Shown one piece after another: positions 7,534-15,333 of a stretch of 64,000 bases of DNA. Each line of letters opens with the position of its first letter. Positions within the stretch are counted from its first letter, which is position 1. A program made the translations under genes and the position numbers. The stretch is from Sanguibacter gelidistatuariae. Lineage in GTDB: Bacteria > Actinomycetota > Actinomycetes > Actinomycetales > Cellulomonadaceae. The DNA lies in NCBI RefSeq assembly GCF_900096585.1, contig NZ_FMYH01000002.1, positions 269,997 through 333,996 of the forward strand. The letters run 5' to 3'. The notes under the pieces are model-generated. The model did not search any database and was not told where the DNA came from. It saw only the letters and a list, made by a program, of their open reading frames with translations.

Positions 7534-8910
7534 ATGCGCCAGAACCTGCCTACCCGCTCGAACACGCCCGACCTGCGCGACGTCATCGCCGCCGGGACAC
7601 TGACCGCCGTCGACCGGTGGCTGCACGAGATCCCCGGCTCGTGGCGCCGCTCGGAACAGGTCGACGACCTGACCGACGCCGAGATCCGCCGGCTCGTGGC
7701 CCTGCTCACCCCGCAGACTGCCCGCGAGCTCTTCGACTCGATCGACACCCCGGCCGTCGTCGGCGTCCTTGAGGTCCTGCCCCCGGTCGTCGCCGCGGGT
7801 CTGCTCGACGCCCTCGACGACGACCGGTCCGCGGAGATCCTGCGTGGGCTTGACGACGACCATCGCCAGCAGGTCCTCGCCGGCACGGGTGCGGTGCGCT
7901 CGGCGACGCTTCGCGGTCTGCTGTCCTGGCCCCAGGACAGCGCCGGATCCCGGATGAACCCCGACGTCGCGTCGGTCAGTGCATCGATGACGGTCTCTGA
8001 CGCGATCGAGGCGATCCGCGCCCGGGCCGCCGAGACGACGCTGGGCGAGGGGGACGTCCTGGTCACCGCATCGCCCGACCACCGCCTGGTCGGCGTCGTC
8101 TCCTACCTCGACCTCGTGCTGTCCCAGCCGCACACCCTCATCGCCACGATCATGGACCCGGAGGTGGTGAGCGTCAGCGCGCTCGAGGACCAGGAGGTCG
8201 CGGCCCGGCTGCTCGCCGACCACGACCTCTCGGCCGTTCCCGTCGTGCACGACGGCGCGCTGCTGGGCATCATCTCTGCGGACGACGTGGTCGACATCCT
8301 CGAGGCCGAGGCGACCGAGGATGCGGAGCGTCAGGGCGGTTCGGCCCCGCTCGAGGTCCCGTACCTGCGCGCCTCCCCGTTCCTGCTCTGGCGCAAGCGC
8401 ATCGTCTGGTTGCTGGTGCTGTTCCTCGCCGAGATGTACACGGGGACAGTGCTGCGGATGTTCGAGGACGAGCTCTCGACCGTCGTCGCGCTGACGTTCT
8501 TCATCCCGCTGCTCATCGGCACGGGCGGCAACACCGGCACGCAGATCACCACGACGATGATCCGCGCCATGGCGATGGGCCAGGTCGAGATGCGCAACAT
8601 CCTGCGGGTCGTGCGCAAGGAGGTCGCGACCGGCGTGCTCATCGCGGCGACCATCGCGGGCATCGCGTGGGTGCGGGCGCTGACGCTCGGGGTGGGGGAG
8701 GAGGTAGCCATCACGGTCGCGATCTCGGTCGTGGTGATCGTGCTGTGGACCTCGCTCGTCGCCTCGGTCCTGCCGCTGCTGCTCAATCGCCTGGGCGTCG
8801 ACCCGGCCGTGGTCTCCGGGCCGATGATCACGACCGTGGTCGACGGGACCGGGCTGATCATCTACTTCACGGTCGCGCGCCTGGTCATCACCCAGCTCGG
8901 TGCTGGGTAG
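7534..8910 (+). CDS. mgtE: Magnesium transporter MgtE
   Basis: The 458-residue protein has the MgtE layout: an N-terminal helical domain (about 1-135) with repeated LxxALDDDRSAEILRGLDDDH-type helices, a pair of CBS domains (about 145-265) including DHDLSAVPVVHDG, and a five-helix membrane part from about residue 280 with the conserved GTGGNTGTQ motif. The cytosolic domains sense Mg2+ and close the channel when magnesium is high. The gene stands alone and ends two bases before the convergent AEC transporter gene. The start at 7534 fits GAGGGAGC upstream. Confidence 0.93.
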   Translation: MRQNLPTRSNTPDLRDVIAAGTLTAVDRWLHEIPGSWRRSEQVDDLTDAEIRRLVALLTPQTARELFDSIDTPAVVGVLEVLPPVVAAGLLDALDDDRSAEILRGLDDDHRQQVLAGTGAVRSATLRGLLSWPQDSAGSRMNPDVASVSASMTVSDAIEAIRARAAETTLGEGDVLVTASPDHRLVGVVSYLDLVLSQPHTLIATIMDPEVVSVSALEDQEVAARLLADHDLSAVPVVHDGALLGIISADDVVDILEAEATEDAERQGGSAPLEVPYLRASPFLLWRKRIVWLLVLFLAEMYTGTVLRMFEDELSTVVALTFFIPLLIGTGGNTGTQITTTMIRAMAMGQVEMRNILRVVRKEVATGVLIAATIAGIAWVRALTLGVGEEVAITVAISVVVIVLWTSLVASVLPLLLNRLGVDPAVVSGPMITTVVDGTGLIIYFTVARLVITQLGAG

Positions 8911-8912
8911 CG

Positions 8913-9833
8913 CTAGCGCAGGAGGGCCGCGACGACGATGAGCACGGGGACCGCGCCGATGGTCGTGACGAAGATCGCGTCGCGGGCCAGCGTCTCCCCG
9001 CGCCGGTAGCGCTGGGCGTAGTTGAAGACGTTCTGGGCGGTGGGCAGCGCGGCGAGGGCCACGACCACAAAGAGGTCGTGGCCGGTGAGCCCGAAGACGA
9101 ACCGTCCGCACAGCCAGGCGACGGCTGGCATGACCAGGAGCTTGAGCGCCGACGCGAGCACGGCGTCACGGCGTTCGACGCCCGGCTCGAGGATCTTCTG
9201 ACCGTGCAGGGACATGCCGTAGGTGATGAGCATGAGCGGGACCGCGGCCGCGCCTATGATCCGGAACGGTTCCATGACCGAGTCCGGCACCTGCAACCCG
9301 GTGAGCGTGACCACCAGGCCGAGCGCGGAGCCGATGATGATCGGGTTGCGCAAGGGCTGGCTGATCAGGCGGCCCACCGAGGCGCGGCCCTGCTGCTGGA
9401 CGTCGAGCACGGCGAGCCCGAGCGGGGCGAAGAGCAGCAGCTGGACGAGGATCACCGGCGCGGAGTACGCGGCGTCACCGAGCACGTAGACGGCGACCGG
9501 GATGCCGATGTTGTTCGCGTTCACGTACCCGGCGGACAGCGCGCCGATCACGGCGTCGGACGCGTCCCGGTGCCACGCCACCCTCGCAACCGCGATGTAG
9601 ACGGCGAACGTCACCGACGCCGCGATCAGGGAGACGACCATGAGCGGGGAGAAGAGCTGGGCGACCTCGGCGTCGGCCAGGATCGTGAACAGCAGGCTGG
9701 GTGCCAGGACGAAGAAGACCAGACGCGCGATGACCTGCCTGGCGTCGGGTCCCAGCAGGTTCACCCGGCCCACGACGTACCCGACGGCGATGATGGCGGC
9801 GATGATCGCAAACCCGGTAAGGACTCCTGTCAC
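8913..9833 (-). CDS. AEC (auxin efflux carrier) family transporter
   Basis: The 306-residue, very hydrophobic protein has about ten membrane segments in two halves. It shows the family pattern with GYVNANNIGIPVAVYVLGD in the first half and ALPTAQNVFNYAQRY in the second, where helices are broken by small and polar residues. Bacterial members export organic acids such as malate or other small anions; the substrate here cannot be told. The gene is convergent with mgtE. The start is the ATG at 9833 after AGGAGTC-like bases on the minus strand. Confidence 0.88.
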   Translation of the reverse strand: MTGVLTGFAIIAAIIAVGYVVGRVNLLGPDARQVIARLVFFVLAPSLLFTILADAEVAQLFSPLMVVSLIAASVTFAVYIAVARVAWHRDASDAVIGALSAGYVNANNIGIPVAVYVLGDAAYSAPVILVQLLLFAPLGLAVLDVQQQGRASVGRLISQPLRNPIIIGSALGLVVTLTGLQVPDSVMEPFRIIGAAAVPLMLITYGMSLHGQKILEPGVERRDAVLASALKLLVMPAVAWLCGRFVFGLTGHDLFVVVALAALPTAQNVFNYAQRYRRGETLARDAIFVTTIGAVPVLIVVAALLR

Positions 9834-9899
9834 GGTGCCATCGTGCGCCGATCCGGCGGGATCCGGGTCACCGTCTCACGCCAGCCTGCGCTGAGCGCC

Positions 9900-10136
9900 T
9901 CAGCGCACCTCGGTGACCTCGACCTCGTACATGTACCCGTCCAGCAGCTCGGCGGCGTGCTGGGATGCGGCGATCTCCGCAGTGGTCGAGTCCGGGGCCT
10001 CCCCGGGCACCACGAAGACGATTCGGTCGACGTGGACCTCTGGGTCACCGAACGCGCCGAGGGCGTCAGCCATCCCGGTGACCTGGTCGTCGTCGAGATC
10101 GTCGCGGACGGTGATGTGGGCAAGATAGGCGGCCAT
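9900..10136 (-). CDS. Small hypothetical protein
   Basis: A 78-residue frame beginning MAAYLAHITVRDDLDDDQVTG and ending YMYEVEVTEVR is open on the minus strand between the AEC gene and the divergent threonine aldolase gene. It has no signal peptide, membrane segment or known motif; alternating beta and helix segments suggest a small ferredoxin-like alpha/beta fold. The frame stays open upstream to 10208, but that would overlap the start of the aldolase gene, so the ATG at 10136 is preferred; its ribosome site is weak. I do not recognise the family. Confidence 0.5.
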   Translation of the reverse strand: MAAYLAHITVRDDLDDDQVTGMADALGAFGDPEVHVDRIVFVVPGEAPDSTTAEIAASQHAAELLDGYMYEVEVTEVR

Positions 10137-10196
10137 GGTCCCATCCAACACGAGCCCACCGACATCTGCGTCCGCCGTCGGACGTAGGCTGATTCT

Positions 10197-11255
10197 GTGC
10201 CCCATCACTCCTTTGCCTCAGACAACTACGCCGGCGCCCACCCCGAGGTCCTCGCTGCGCTCGCGGCCGCGAACACCGGCCACGCCCGCGCCTACGGCGC
10301 CGATCAGTGGACCAGTCGCCTCCAGGACGTGATCAAGACGCACTTCGGCGACCAGGCGAGCGCCTATCCGGTCTTCAACGGGACGGGTGCGAACGTCGTC
10401 GCGCTGATGTCGATGCTGCCGCGCTGGGGGGCCGTGATCACGAGCCGCTACGCCCACATCCACAACGACGAGAACGCCGCACCCGAGCGGGTGGGCGGCA
10501 TGAAGCTGCTCACGGTCGATGCCCCGGACGGCAAGCTCACCCCTGCCGCGATCGACGAGCACGCCTGGGGCTGGGGCGACCAGCACCGGGCGCAGCCGCT
10601 TGTCGTCTCGATCACCCAGTCGACCGAGCTCGGCACCGTGTACACACCCGACGAGGTGCGGGCGATCGCCGACCACGCGCACTCCCTCGGCATGAGGGTC
10701 CACATGGACGGTGCCCGGCTGGCCAACGCGGCCGCCTACCTCGGCGTGCCCCTCGCCGCCATCACGACCGACGCCGGCGTCGACGTGCTCTCCTTCGGCG
10801 GCACCAAGAACGGCCTCGTGTTCGGGGAGGCCGTGATCGTCCTGGACCCCGCCGCGGTCGAAGGTATCGACTACGTCCGCAAGATGACCATGCAGCTCTC
10901 CTCGAAGATGCGCTTCGTCTCCGCACAGCTTCTTGCGCTCCTTGACGGCGGACTCTGGTTGCGGTCCGCCTCGCACGCCAACGCGATGGCCTCCCGGCTG
11001 CGTTCAGGGCTCGACGAGCTCATCGCGGCGGGTGCGGCACCTGGCCTCGCCTTCACCCAGGAGACCCAGGCGAATGGAGTCTTCGCGATCCTGCCGCCCG
11101 CCTCCGTCGAGCCCCTGCGTGAGCAGTTCGGCTTCTACGACTGGAACGCAGCCCGCGGGGAGGTCCGGTGGATGTGCTCCTTCGACACGACCGAGCGCGA
11201 CGTGGACGCTTTCGTGGCGGGCGTAGGGGCCGAGCTGGACCCGCGCGGTGCCTGA
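10197..11255 (+). CDS. ltaE: Low-specificity L-threonine aldolase (PLP-dependent)
   Basis: The 352-residue protein is a fold-type I PLP enzyme of the beta-eliminating lyase / threonine aldolase family. It cleaves L-threonine or L-allo-threonine to glycine and acetaldehyde. Visible signs are FASDNYAGAHPEVL at the N-terminus, HIHNDENAAPE, the MRVHMDGARLANAAAYLG block with the PLP-binding aspartate, and DVLSFGGTKNG with the Schiff-base lysine at residue 204. The start is a GTG. The last bases overlap the start of the next gene, suggesting coupled translation. Confidence 0.9.
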   Translation: MPHHSFASDNYAGAHPEVLAALAAANTGHARAYGADQWTSRLQDVIKTHFGDQASAYPVFNGTGANVVALMSMLPRWGAVITSRYAHIHNDENAAPERVGGMKLLTVDAPDGKLTPAAIDEHAWGWGDQHRAQPLVVSITQSTELGTVYTPDEVRAIADHAHSLGMRVHMDGARLANAAAYLGVPLAAITTDAGVDVLSFGGTKNGLVFGEAVIVLDPAAVEGIDYVRKMTMQLSSKMRFVSAQLLALLDGGLWLRSASHANAMASRLRSGLDELIAAGAAPGLAFTQETQANGVFAILPPASVEPLREQFGFYDWNAARGEVRWMCSFDTTERDVDAFVAGVGAELDPRGA

Positions 11256-11772
11256 CGCCGCGCGCCGGGTCAGGCGCCTACCGCTCGCCGCCGCGGCTGC
11301 AGTCACCACGGCCGCTGGCCTCGCCGTGGCCACGGCCGGCAGCGGCACGCTCGCCGACGCCGCCGGCGACGTCCTCTACGCGGTCCTCGTCTACCTGGTC
11401 CTGGCGTTCTGCGTGCCCGGTCAGCGCAGGGCCGTCCTGACCGTCGTCGCCTTCGGTCTCTGCGCGGTCATCGAGCTCTCCCAGCTCACCGGCGTCCCGG
11501 CTGCGCTCGCGGGCGCCTGGGAACCGCTGCGGTTCGTGCTCGGCACGACCTTCAATGCCGTCGACCTGGTGGCCTACGCGCTCGGAGCGGTTCTGGGCGC
11601 ACTGGTCCACCGGCTGCTCGGTCGCCGAGCACCCGTCAGTCCCCGAGCACCCAGCCCCCCGGAGCGGCCAGCGCACGAGCCTCAGCCGGCCCCCATGACC
11701 CGGGCCGATACGGGAGCGGCTGCGGGCGATCCGGCCCGAGCAGGGGGGCAAAGGCCCGCCACGCGTCTCTGA
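11248..11772 (+). CDS. DUF2809 family membrane protein
   Basis: A GTG start inside the end of ltaE opens a 174-residue frame. It has four hydrophobic segments (about residues 11-28, 36-52, 58-76 and 92-118), a CAVIELSQL motif and a TTFNAVDLVAYALGAVLGA motif, both typical of the DUF2809 family, whose function is unknown. The Pro/Ala-rich C-terminal tail of about 45 residues is antisense to the end of the convergent zwf gene; it may not be functional, since the conserved part ends near residue 130. Confidence 0.75.
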   Translation: MPDAARRVRRLPLAAAAAVTTAAGLAVATAGSGTLADAAGDVLYAVLVYLVLAFCVPGQRRAVLTVVAFGLCAVIELSQLTGVPAALAGAWEPLRFVLGTTFNAVDLVAYALGAVLGALVHRLLGRRAPVSPRAPSPPERPAHEPQPAPMTRADTGAAAGDPARAGGQRPATRL

Positions 11773-13072
11773 GTCCGGCCGGGGTGGTGAACAGGCTGCG
11801 ATCACCGATGATCACGTCGTGCACGAGTGAGGCATAGGGCGACAGCGGTTCTCCGGGTGCGACGTCGTCCAGCGCGAGCCGGGCGGTCCCAGTTCCGAGC
11901 GTGAGGTCGGGTCCTGGGCGTTTGACGGTCGTCGTGATCTCGATCGCTCCGTCCCCGCTCAACGACAGGCTGATCCGGTCGGGCCCCACCTCCTCGCCGA
12001 AGAGCTCCTTCGGTGTGCGCAGCACAAGCGTCACCCGCTGGGCCGAGACCGCCATCCGCTTGCCGGTGCGCAGCAAGAACGGCACGCCTCGCCACCGGTC
12101 GTTGTCGATCCACAGGCGGGCCGCCACGAAGGTGTCGGTCGTCGAGCCATCCGCGATGCCCGCGACGGCCTGGTAGCCGTCGAACTGCCCCAGCACCACG
12201 TCGTGAGCGAGGTCGAGCGGACGGAAACAGCTGATCGCGGCCTCGCGCGCGGGCGAGACGTGATCGGCGTCGAGCCCGTGGGGTGGCTCCATCGCGACCT
12301 CGGCGGCTACCTGGAACAGATGGGTGACCAGCATGTCCAGAGCCGCGCCGGTCGCGTCGTAGAACTCCGCGCGGTCGGTGATGTCGAGCGTCTCCGGCAC
12401 GTCGATCTGCACCTGTTCAACATGCTCACGGTTCCAGACGCCGCCGAACAGCTCGTTGGCGAAGCGCAGCACGTGCAGGTTCTGGGTGGCCTCCTTACCG
12501 AGGAAGTGGTCGATGCGGAACACCTGCTCCTCCTTGAGGACACCGTGCACGACGTCGTCAAGCTCGCGGAAGGAGTCCGGAGACGTGCCATAGGGCTTCT
12601 CGTAGACGACCCGCGACCCCTTGGTGAGGCCGTGCTCGCCCAGTGCGCGCGTGATCGACACGAAGGTGGTCGGCGGCACGGCCAGGTAGTGGATGACCAG
12701 GACGTCGTCCGGAGTGTTGTCGCCCGTGGCGAGGGTGTGGCGCAGGGCTGCGACCGCGCCGGTGAGCGCGCCGTCGGGCTCACCTTCGACGACCTCCTGG
12801 GCGTAGCTGGCGCGAGCCGTCAGGGCGTCTGCCGCCTGGGTGGCGGCGGCCTTGTCCGCAGGTCCGAATGTCTCGAGCGAGCTACGGACGATCTGGGCGA
12901 AGTCTGCGGAGTCGATCGCGGCGCGACCTGTCCCTAGCAGTGCCCACCGCTCGGGCAGCAGGCCACGGGCGCTGAGCTCGGCCAGTCCGGGGATCACCAT
13001 GCGTTTGGCGAGGTCACCGCGGGCGCCGTGCAGGACGAAGATCACGGGACGCTCAGGTGCGGTGGTGGTCAC
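11636..13072 (-). CDS. zwf: Glucose-6-phosphate 1-dehydrogenase
   Basis: The 478-residue enzyme oxidises glucose-6-phosphate to 6-phosphogluconolactone with NADP+, the entry to the pentose phosphate pathway. Seen are the N-terminal nucleotide-binding stretch IFVLHGARGDLAKRMVIPGL, the YEKPYG motif and the active-site RIDHFLGKEATQN, with RTGKRM later. GTG at 13072 is chosen as start because AAGAGGCC lies just before it and the protein then begins with the usual few residues before the Rossmann strand; the frame is open further up to 13246. No opcA, tal or tkt is adjacent, so this may be a second, stand-alone copy. Its 3' end overlaps the DUF2809 gene by 137 bases. Confidence 0.92.
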   Translation of the reverse strand: MTTTAPERPVIFVLHGARGDLAKRMVIPGLAELSARGLLPERWALLGTGRAAIDSADFAQIVRSSLETFGPADKAAATQAADALTARASYAQEVVEGEPDGALTGAVAALRHTLATGDNTPDDVLVIHYLAVPPTTFVSITRALGEHGLTKGSRVVYEKPYGTSPDSFRELDDVVHGVLKEEQVFRIDHFLGKEATQNLHVLRFANELFGGVWNREHVEQVQIDVPETLDITDRAEFYDATGAALDMLVTHLFQVAAEVAMEPPHGLDADHVSPAREAAISCFRPLDLAHDVVLGQFDGYQAVAGIADGSTTDTFVAARLWIDNDRWRGVPFLLRTGKRMAVSAQRVTLVLRTPKELFGEEVGPDRISLSLSGDGAIEITTTVKRPGPDLTLGTGTARLALDDVAPGEPLSPYASLVHDVIIGDRSLFTTPAGLRDAWRAFAPLLGPDRPQPLPYRPGSWGPAEARALAAPGGWVLGD

Positions 13073-13246
13073 GATGGCCTCTTGACGTCGGCGGTGGCTG
13101 GTCACCCACGCTACGACCGTCTGCGGGGCGTCGCGCGAGGAGCAGGCCGGCGCGGACCCGCCATTGTTCATCCTCTGCGCGCCGTCGACGTCCTCAAGGG
13201 CGCGGTCGCCCCTGCCGATATCCCCGGCAGAGAGCGAGGGGATCAC

Positions 13247-15304
13247 ATGCCAGCGGGACGGTCAGCAGGCGTAGGGGCGCGCCGCGAGGCCTTGCTCGCT
13301 GGCGCCCACGCGGCCGAGGTCTCGGAGAAGGCGACCGTCGCGGCGCTCGGACGGCTCGCCGGGGTGGGTTACCACCTCCTGGCAGACCGCCGATGGCCGG
13401 GCAGCCGGACGGCCAACGTCGACCTCGTGGTTGTGGGGCCAGGCGGAGTGTTCATCGTGGACACCAAGTGGTGGGCCGACGTGTCCGTCGCGCAGGGACG
13501 CATCTTCCGTGGTCAGGACGACGTCACCGAGGAGCTCTATGCCCTCGCCGACCTGGGCCAGACCGTCGAGGCGGACCTTGCCGACGTGGGCCTCTCGCCC
13601 AACGAGATCCACCCGGTCGTCGTCCTGCACGGACGGTCCGGGATCAGCGAGACGGTGGCCAGCGTGCGCGTCCTCGGGGAGGGTGACGCGCTGCGCTTCA
13701 TCGCCGGTCACGGCCAACGACACACCCCCGCCGCGGTCGACCTGCTCCTCGCCCGCTGCCTCGACCTGTTCCCCGCGATGGGCAACGCCGACGCCGCGGC
13801 ACACGCTGTCGCCGTCGACCCCGTCCGCCCGGCCGACCGCGCGTGGGAGGAACCGCTGCTCTCCGATCGGGAGATCGACGCGGCCCTCTTCGACTCGCTG
13901 CTAGCCAGCCCGGTCGAGGACTGGATGGCGTTCCTGCACCCGGCCCAGGCCAAGCTCGTCCGGCGCAGCTTCAACGGGCCGTCGCGGATCCGCGGGTCGG
14001 CCGGCACCGGAAAGACCGTCGTCGGGCTGCACCGGGCCGCCTATCTCGCGCGGATGAACCCTCACGGGAAGGTGCTCGTGACGACCTTCGTCAACACCCT
14101 CCCGGGCGTCATGGCCCAGTCGCTCGCGCGCCTGGCCCCCGAGGCCGTCGACCGGGTCATCTTTACGAGCGTGCATCGCTTCGCGCGCCGGGTGCTCGAC
14201 GCCCGCGGGGTCACAGTCCGCGTCGACCCCGGCAAGGCGCTCACCGCATTCAACCTCGCGTGGGTGCGCACCGGCCGCCACAGCGTGCTCGGTGGGATCG
14301 ACCTGCCGGTCACCTACTGGCAGGAGGAGGTGGTGGTGGTGCTCCGCGGGCGGGGGATCACGGACTTCGACGCCTACGCCGACCTCGCGCGCACCGGACG
14401 CAAGCACCGCCTGTCCCTCGAACAGCGCCGCGGCGTCTGGGAGCTGCACCTCGCCTACGACGCGCAGCTGCGCGCCCTCGGGATCACCGACTTCGCCGGC
14501 AGCATCCTGCTGGCCGAGGCGGCGCTGCAGTCAGTTCCCTACGGCAGCGCCCCGGGCGAGGAGTCGATCGCGGCGGTCATCGTCGACGAGGCCCAGGACC
14601 TTACCTGCGCCCAGATCCGGCTGCTGCACGCCCTCACCGGCGACGCCCCCGACGGCCTGACCCTCATCGGCGACGGCCAGCAGTCCATCTACCCCGGTGG
14701 GTACACCCTCGCCGAGGCGGGCGTCTCGCTCGCGGGGCGCGGCGTCGTCATGGATGTGAACTACCGCAACACGGCCCAGATCGTCGAGTTCGCGAGCCGG
14801 CTCGTCGACGGTGACGAGTTCGCTGACATCGAGGGTGCGACCAGCCGAGCCGACCGCACCGACCGGGTCACCCGCACCGGTCCGGAGCCAGTGCTCTGGC
14901 GTGGTCCCCAGCCCGACGCCGCGGCCGCCCTGGTCGCCCGGGTGCGCGAGGTGCTGACCGGGGTCGGGACGGATGCCGCCGACATCGGCGTTCTCAGCCC
15001 CACCCATGCGGGCGTGCAGGGTGCCCTGCGCGCCCTCGCGGCCGCGGGCATCCCCACGATCAACCTTGCCGACTACGAGGGCGTTCCGGTCGACGCGGTC
15101 AAGGTCGGGACGATCAAGAGGGCCAAGGGCCTGGAGTTCAAGCAGGTCCTTGTGTGTGCGGTGCCCGCAGCGCTCGTCGCGGCAGACGCCCAGCCGCCCG
15201 CGGCCGACGCCGACCGCGAACGCTGGGACCGGGACCGCCGCGAGCTCTTCGTCGCGATGACCCGGGCCCGTGACGGACTGTGGGTCTCGACCACGGGGAC
15301 CTGA
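13247..15304 (+). CDS. NERD-domain UvrD/Rep-type superfamily 1 helicase
   Basis: The 685-residue protein combines an N-terminal nuclease-related NERD domain (about residues 30-140, with NVDLVVVGPGGVFIVDTKWW, which holds the D...D-K pattern of PD-(D/E)XK-like folds) and an SF1 helicase part. Helicase signs are the Walker A GSAGTGKT at about 250-257, the Walker B VIVDEAQDL, motif III LIGDGQQSIY, motif IV-like VNYRNTAQIVEF and the C-terminal FVAMTRARDGLWV. It should unwind or translocate on DNA or RNA and perhaps cut it. The start is ATG 13247 after GCGAGGGG. It is divergent from zwf. Related NERD helicases occur in both repair and defence settings; neither is shown here. Confidence 0.87.
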   Translation: MPAGRSAGVGARREALLAGAHAAEVSEKATVAALGRLAGVGYHLLADRRWPGSRTANVDLVVVGPGGVFIVDTKWWADVSVAQGRIFRGQDDVTEELYALADLGQTVEADLADVGLSPNEIHPVVVLHGRSGISETVASVRVLGEGDALRFIAGHGQRHTPAAVDLLLARCLDLFPAMGNADAAAHAVAVDPVRPADRAWEEPLLSDREIDAALFDSLLASPVEDWMAFLHPAQAKLVRRSFNGPSRIRGSAGTGKTVVGLHRAAYLARMNPHGKVLVTTFVNTLPGVMAQSLARLAPEAVDRVIFTSVHRFARRVLDARGVTVRVDPGKALTAFNLAWVRTGRHSVLGGIDLPVTYWQEEVVVVLRGRGITDFDAYADLARTGRKHRLSLEQRRGVWELHLAYDAQLRALGITDFAGSILLAEAALQSVPYGSAPGEESIAAVIVDEAQDLTCAQIRLLHALTGDAPDGLTLIGDGQQSIYPGGYTLAEAGVSLAGRGVVMDVNYRNTAQIVEFASRLVDGDEFADIEGATSRADRTDRVTRTGPEPVLWRGPQPDAAAALVARVREVLTGVGTDAADIGVLSPTHAGVQGALRALAAAGIPTINLADYEGVPVDAVKVGTIKRAKGLEFKQVLVCAVPAALVAADAQPPAADADRERWDRDRRELFVAMTRARDGLWVSTTGT

Positions 15305-15333
15305 CCATCGCCCTCAGACCACCCTGCCTCAGA

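Noticed and set aside
5445-8066. Very long open frame on the minus strand (873 codons) opposite the lipoprotein and mgtE genes
   Set aside because: It is a high-G+C shadow: repetitive Asp/Gly/Arg/Val composition with no domain, and the opposite strand encodes clear families.
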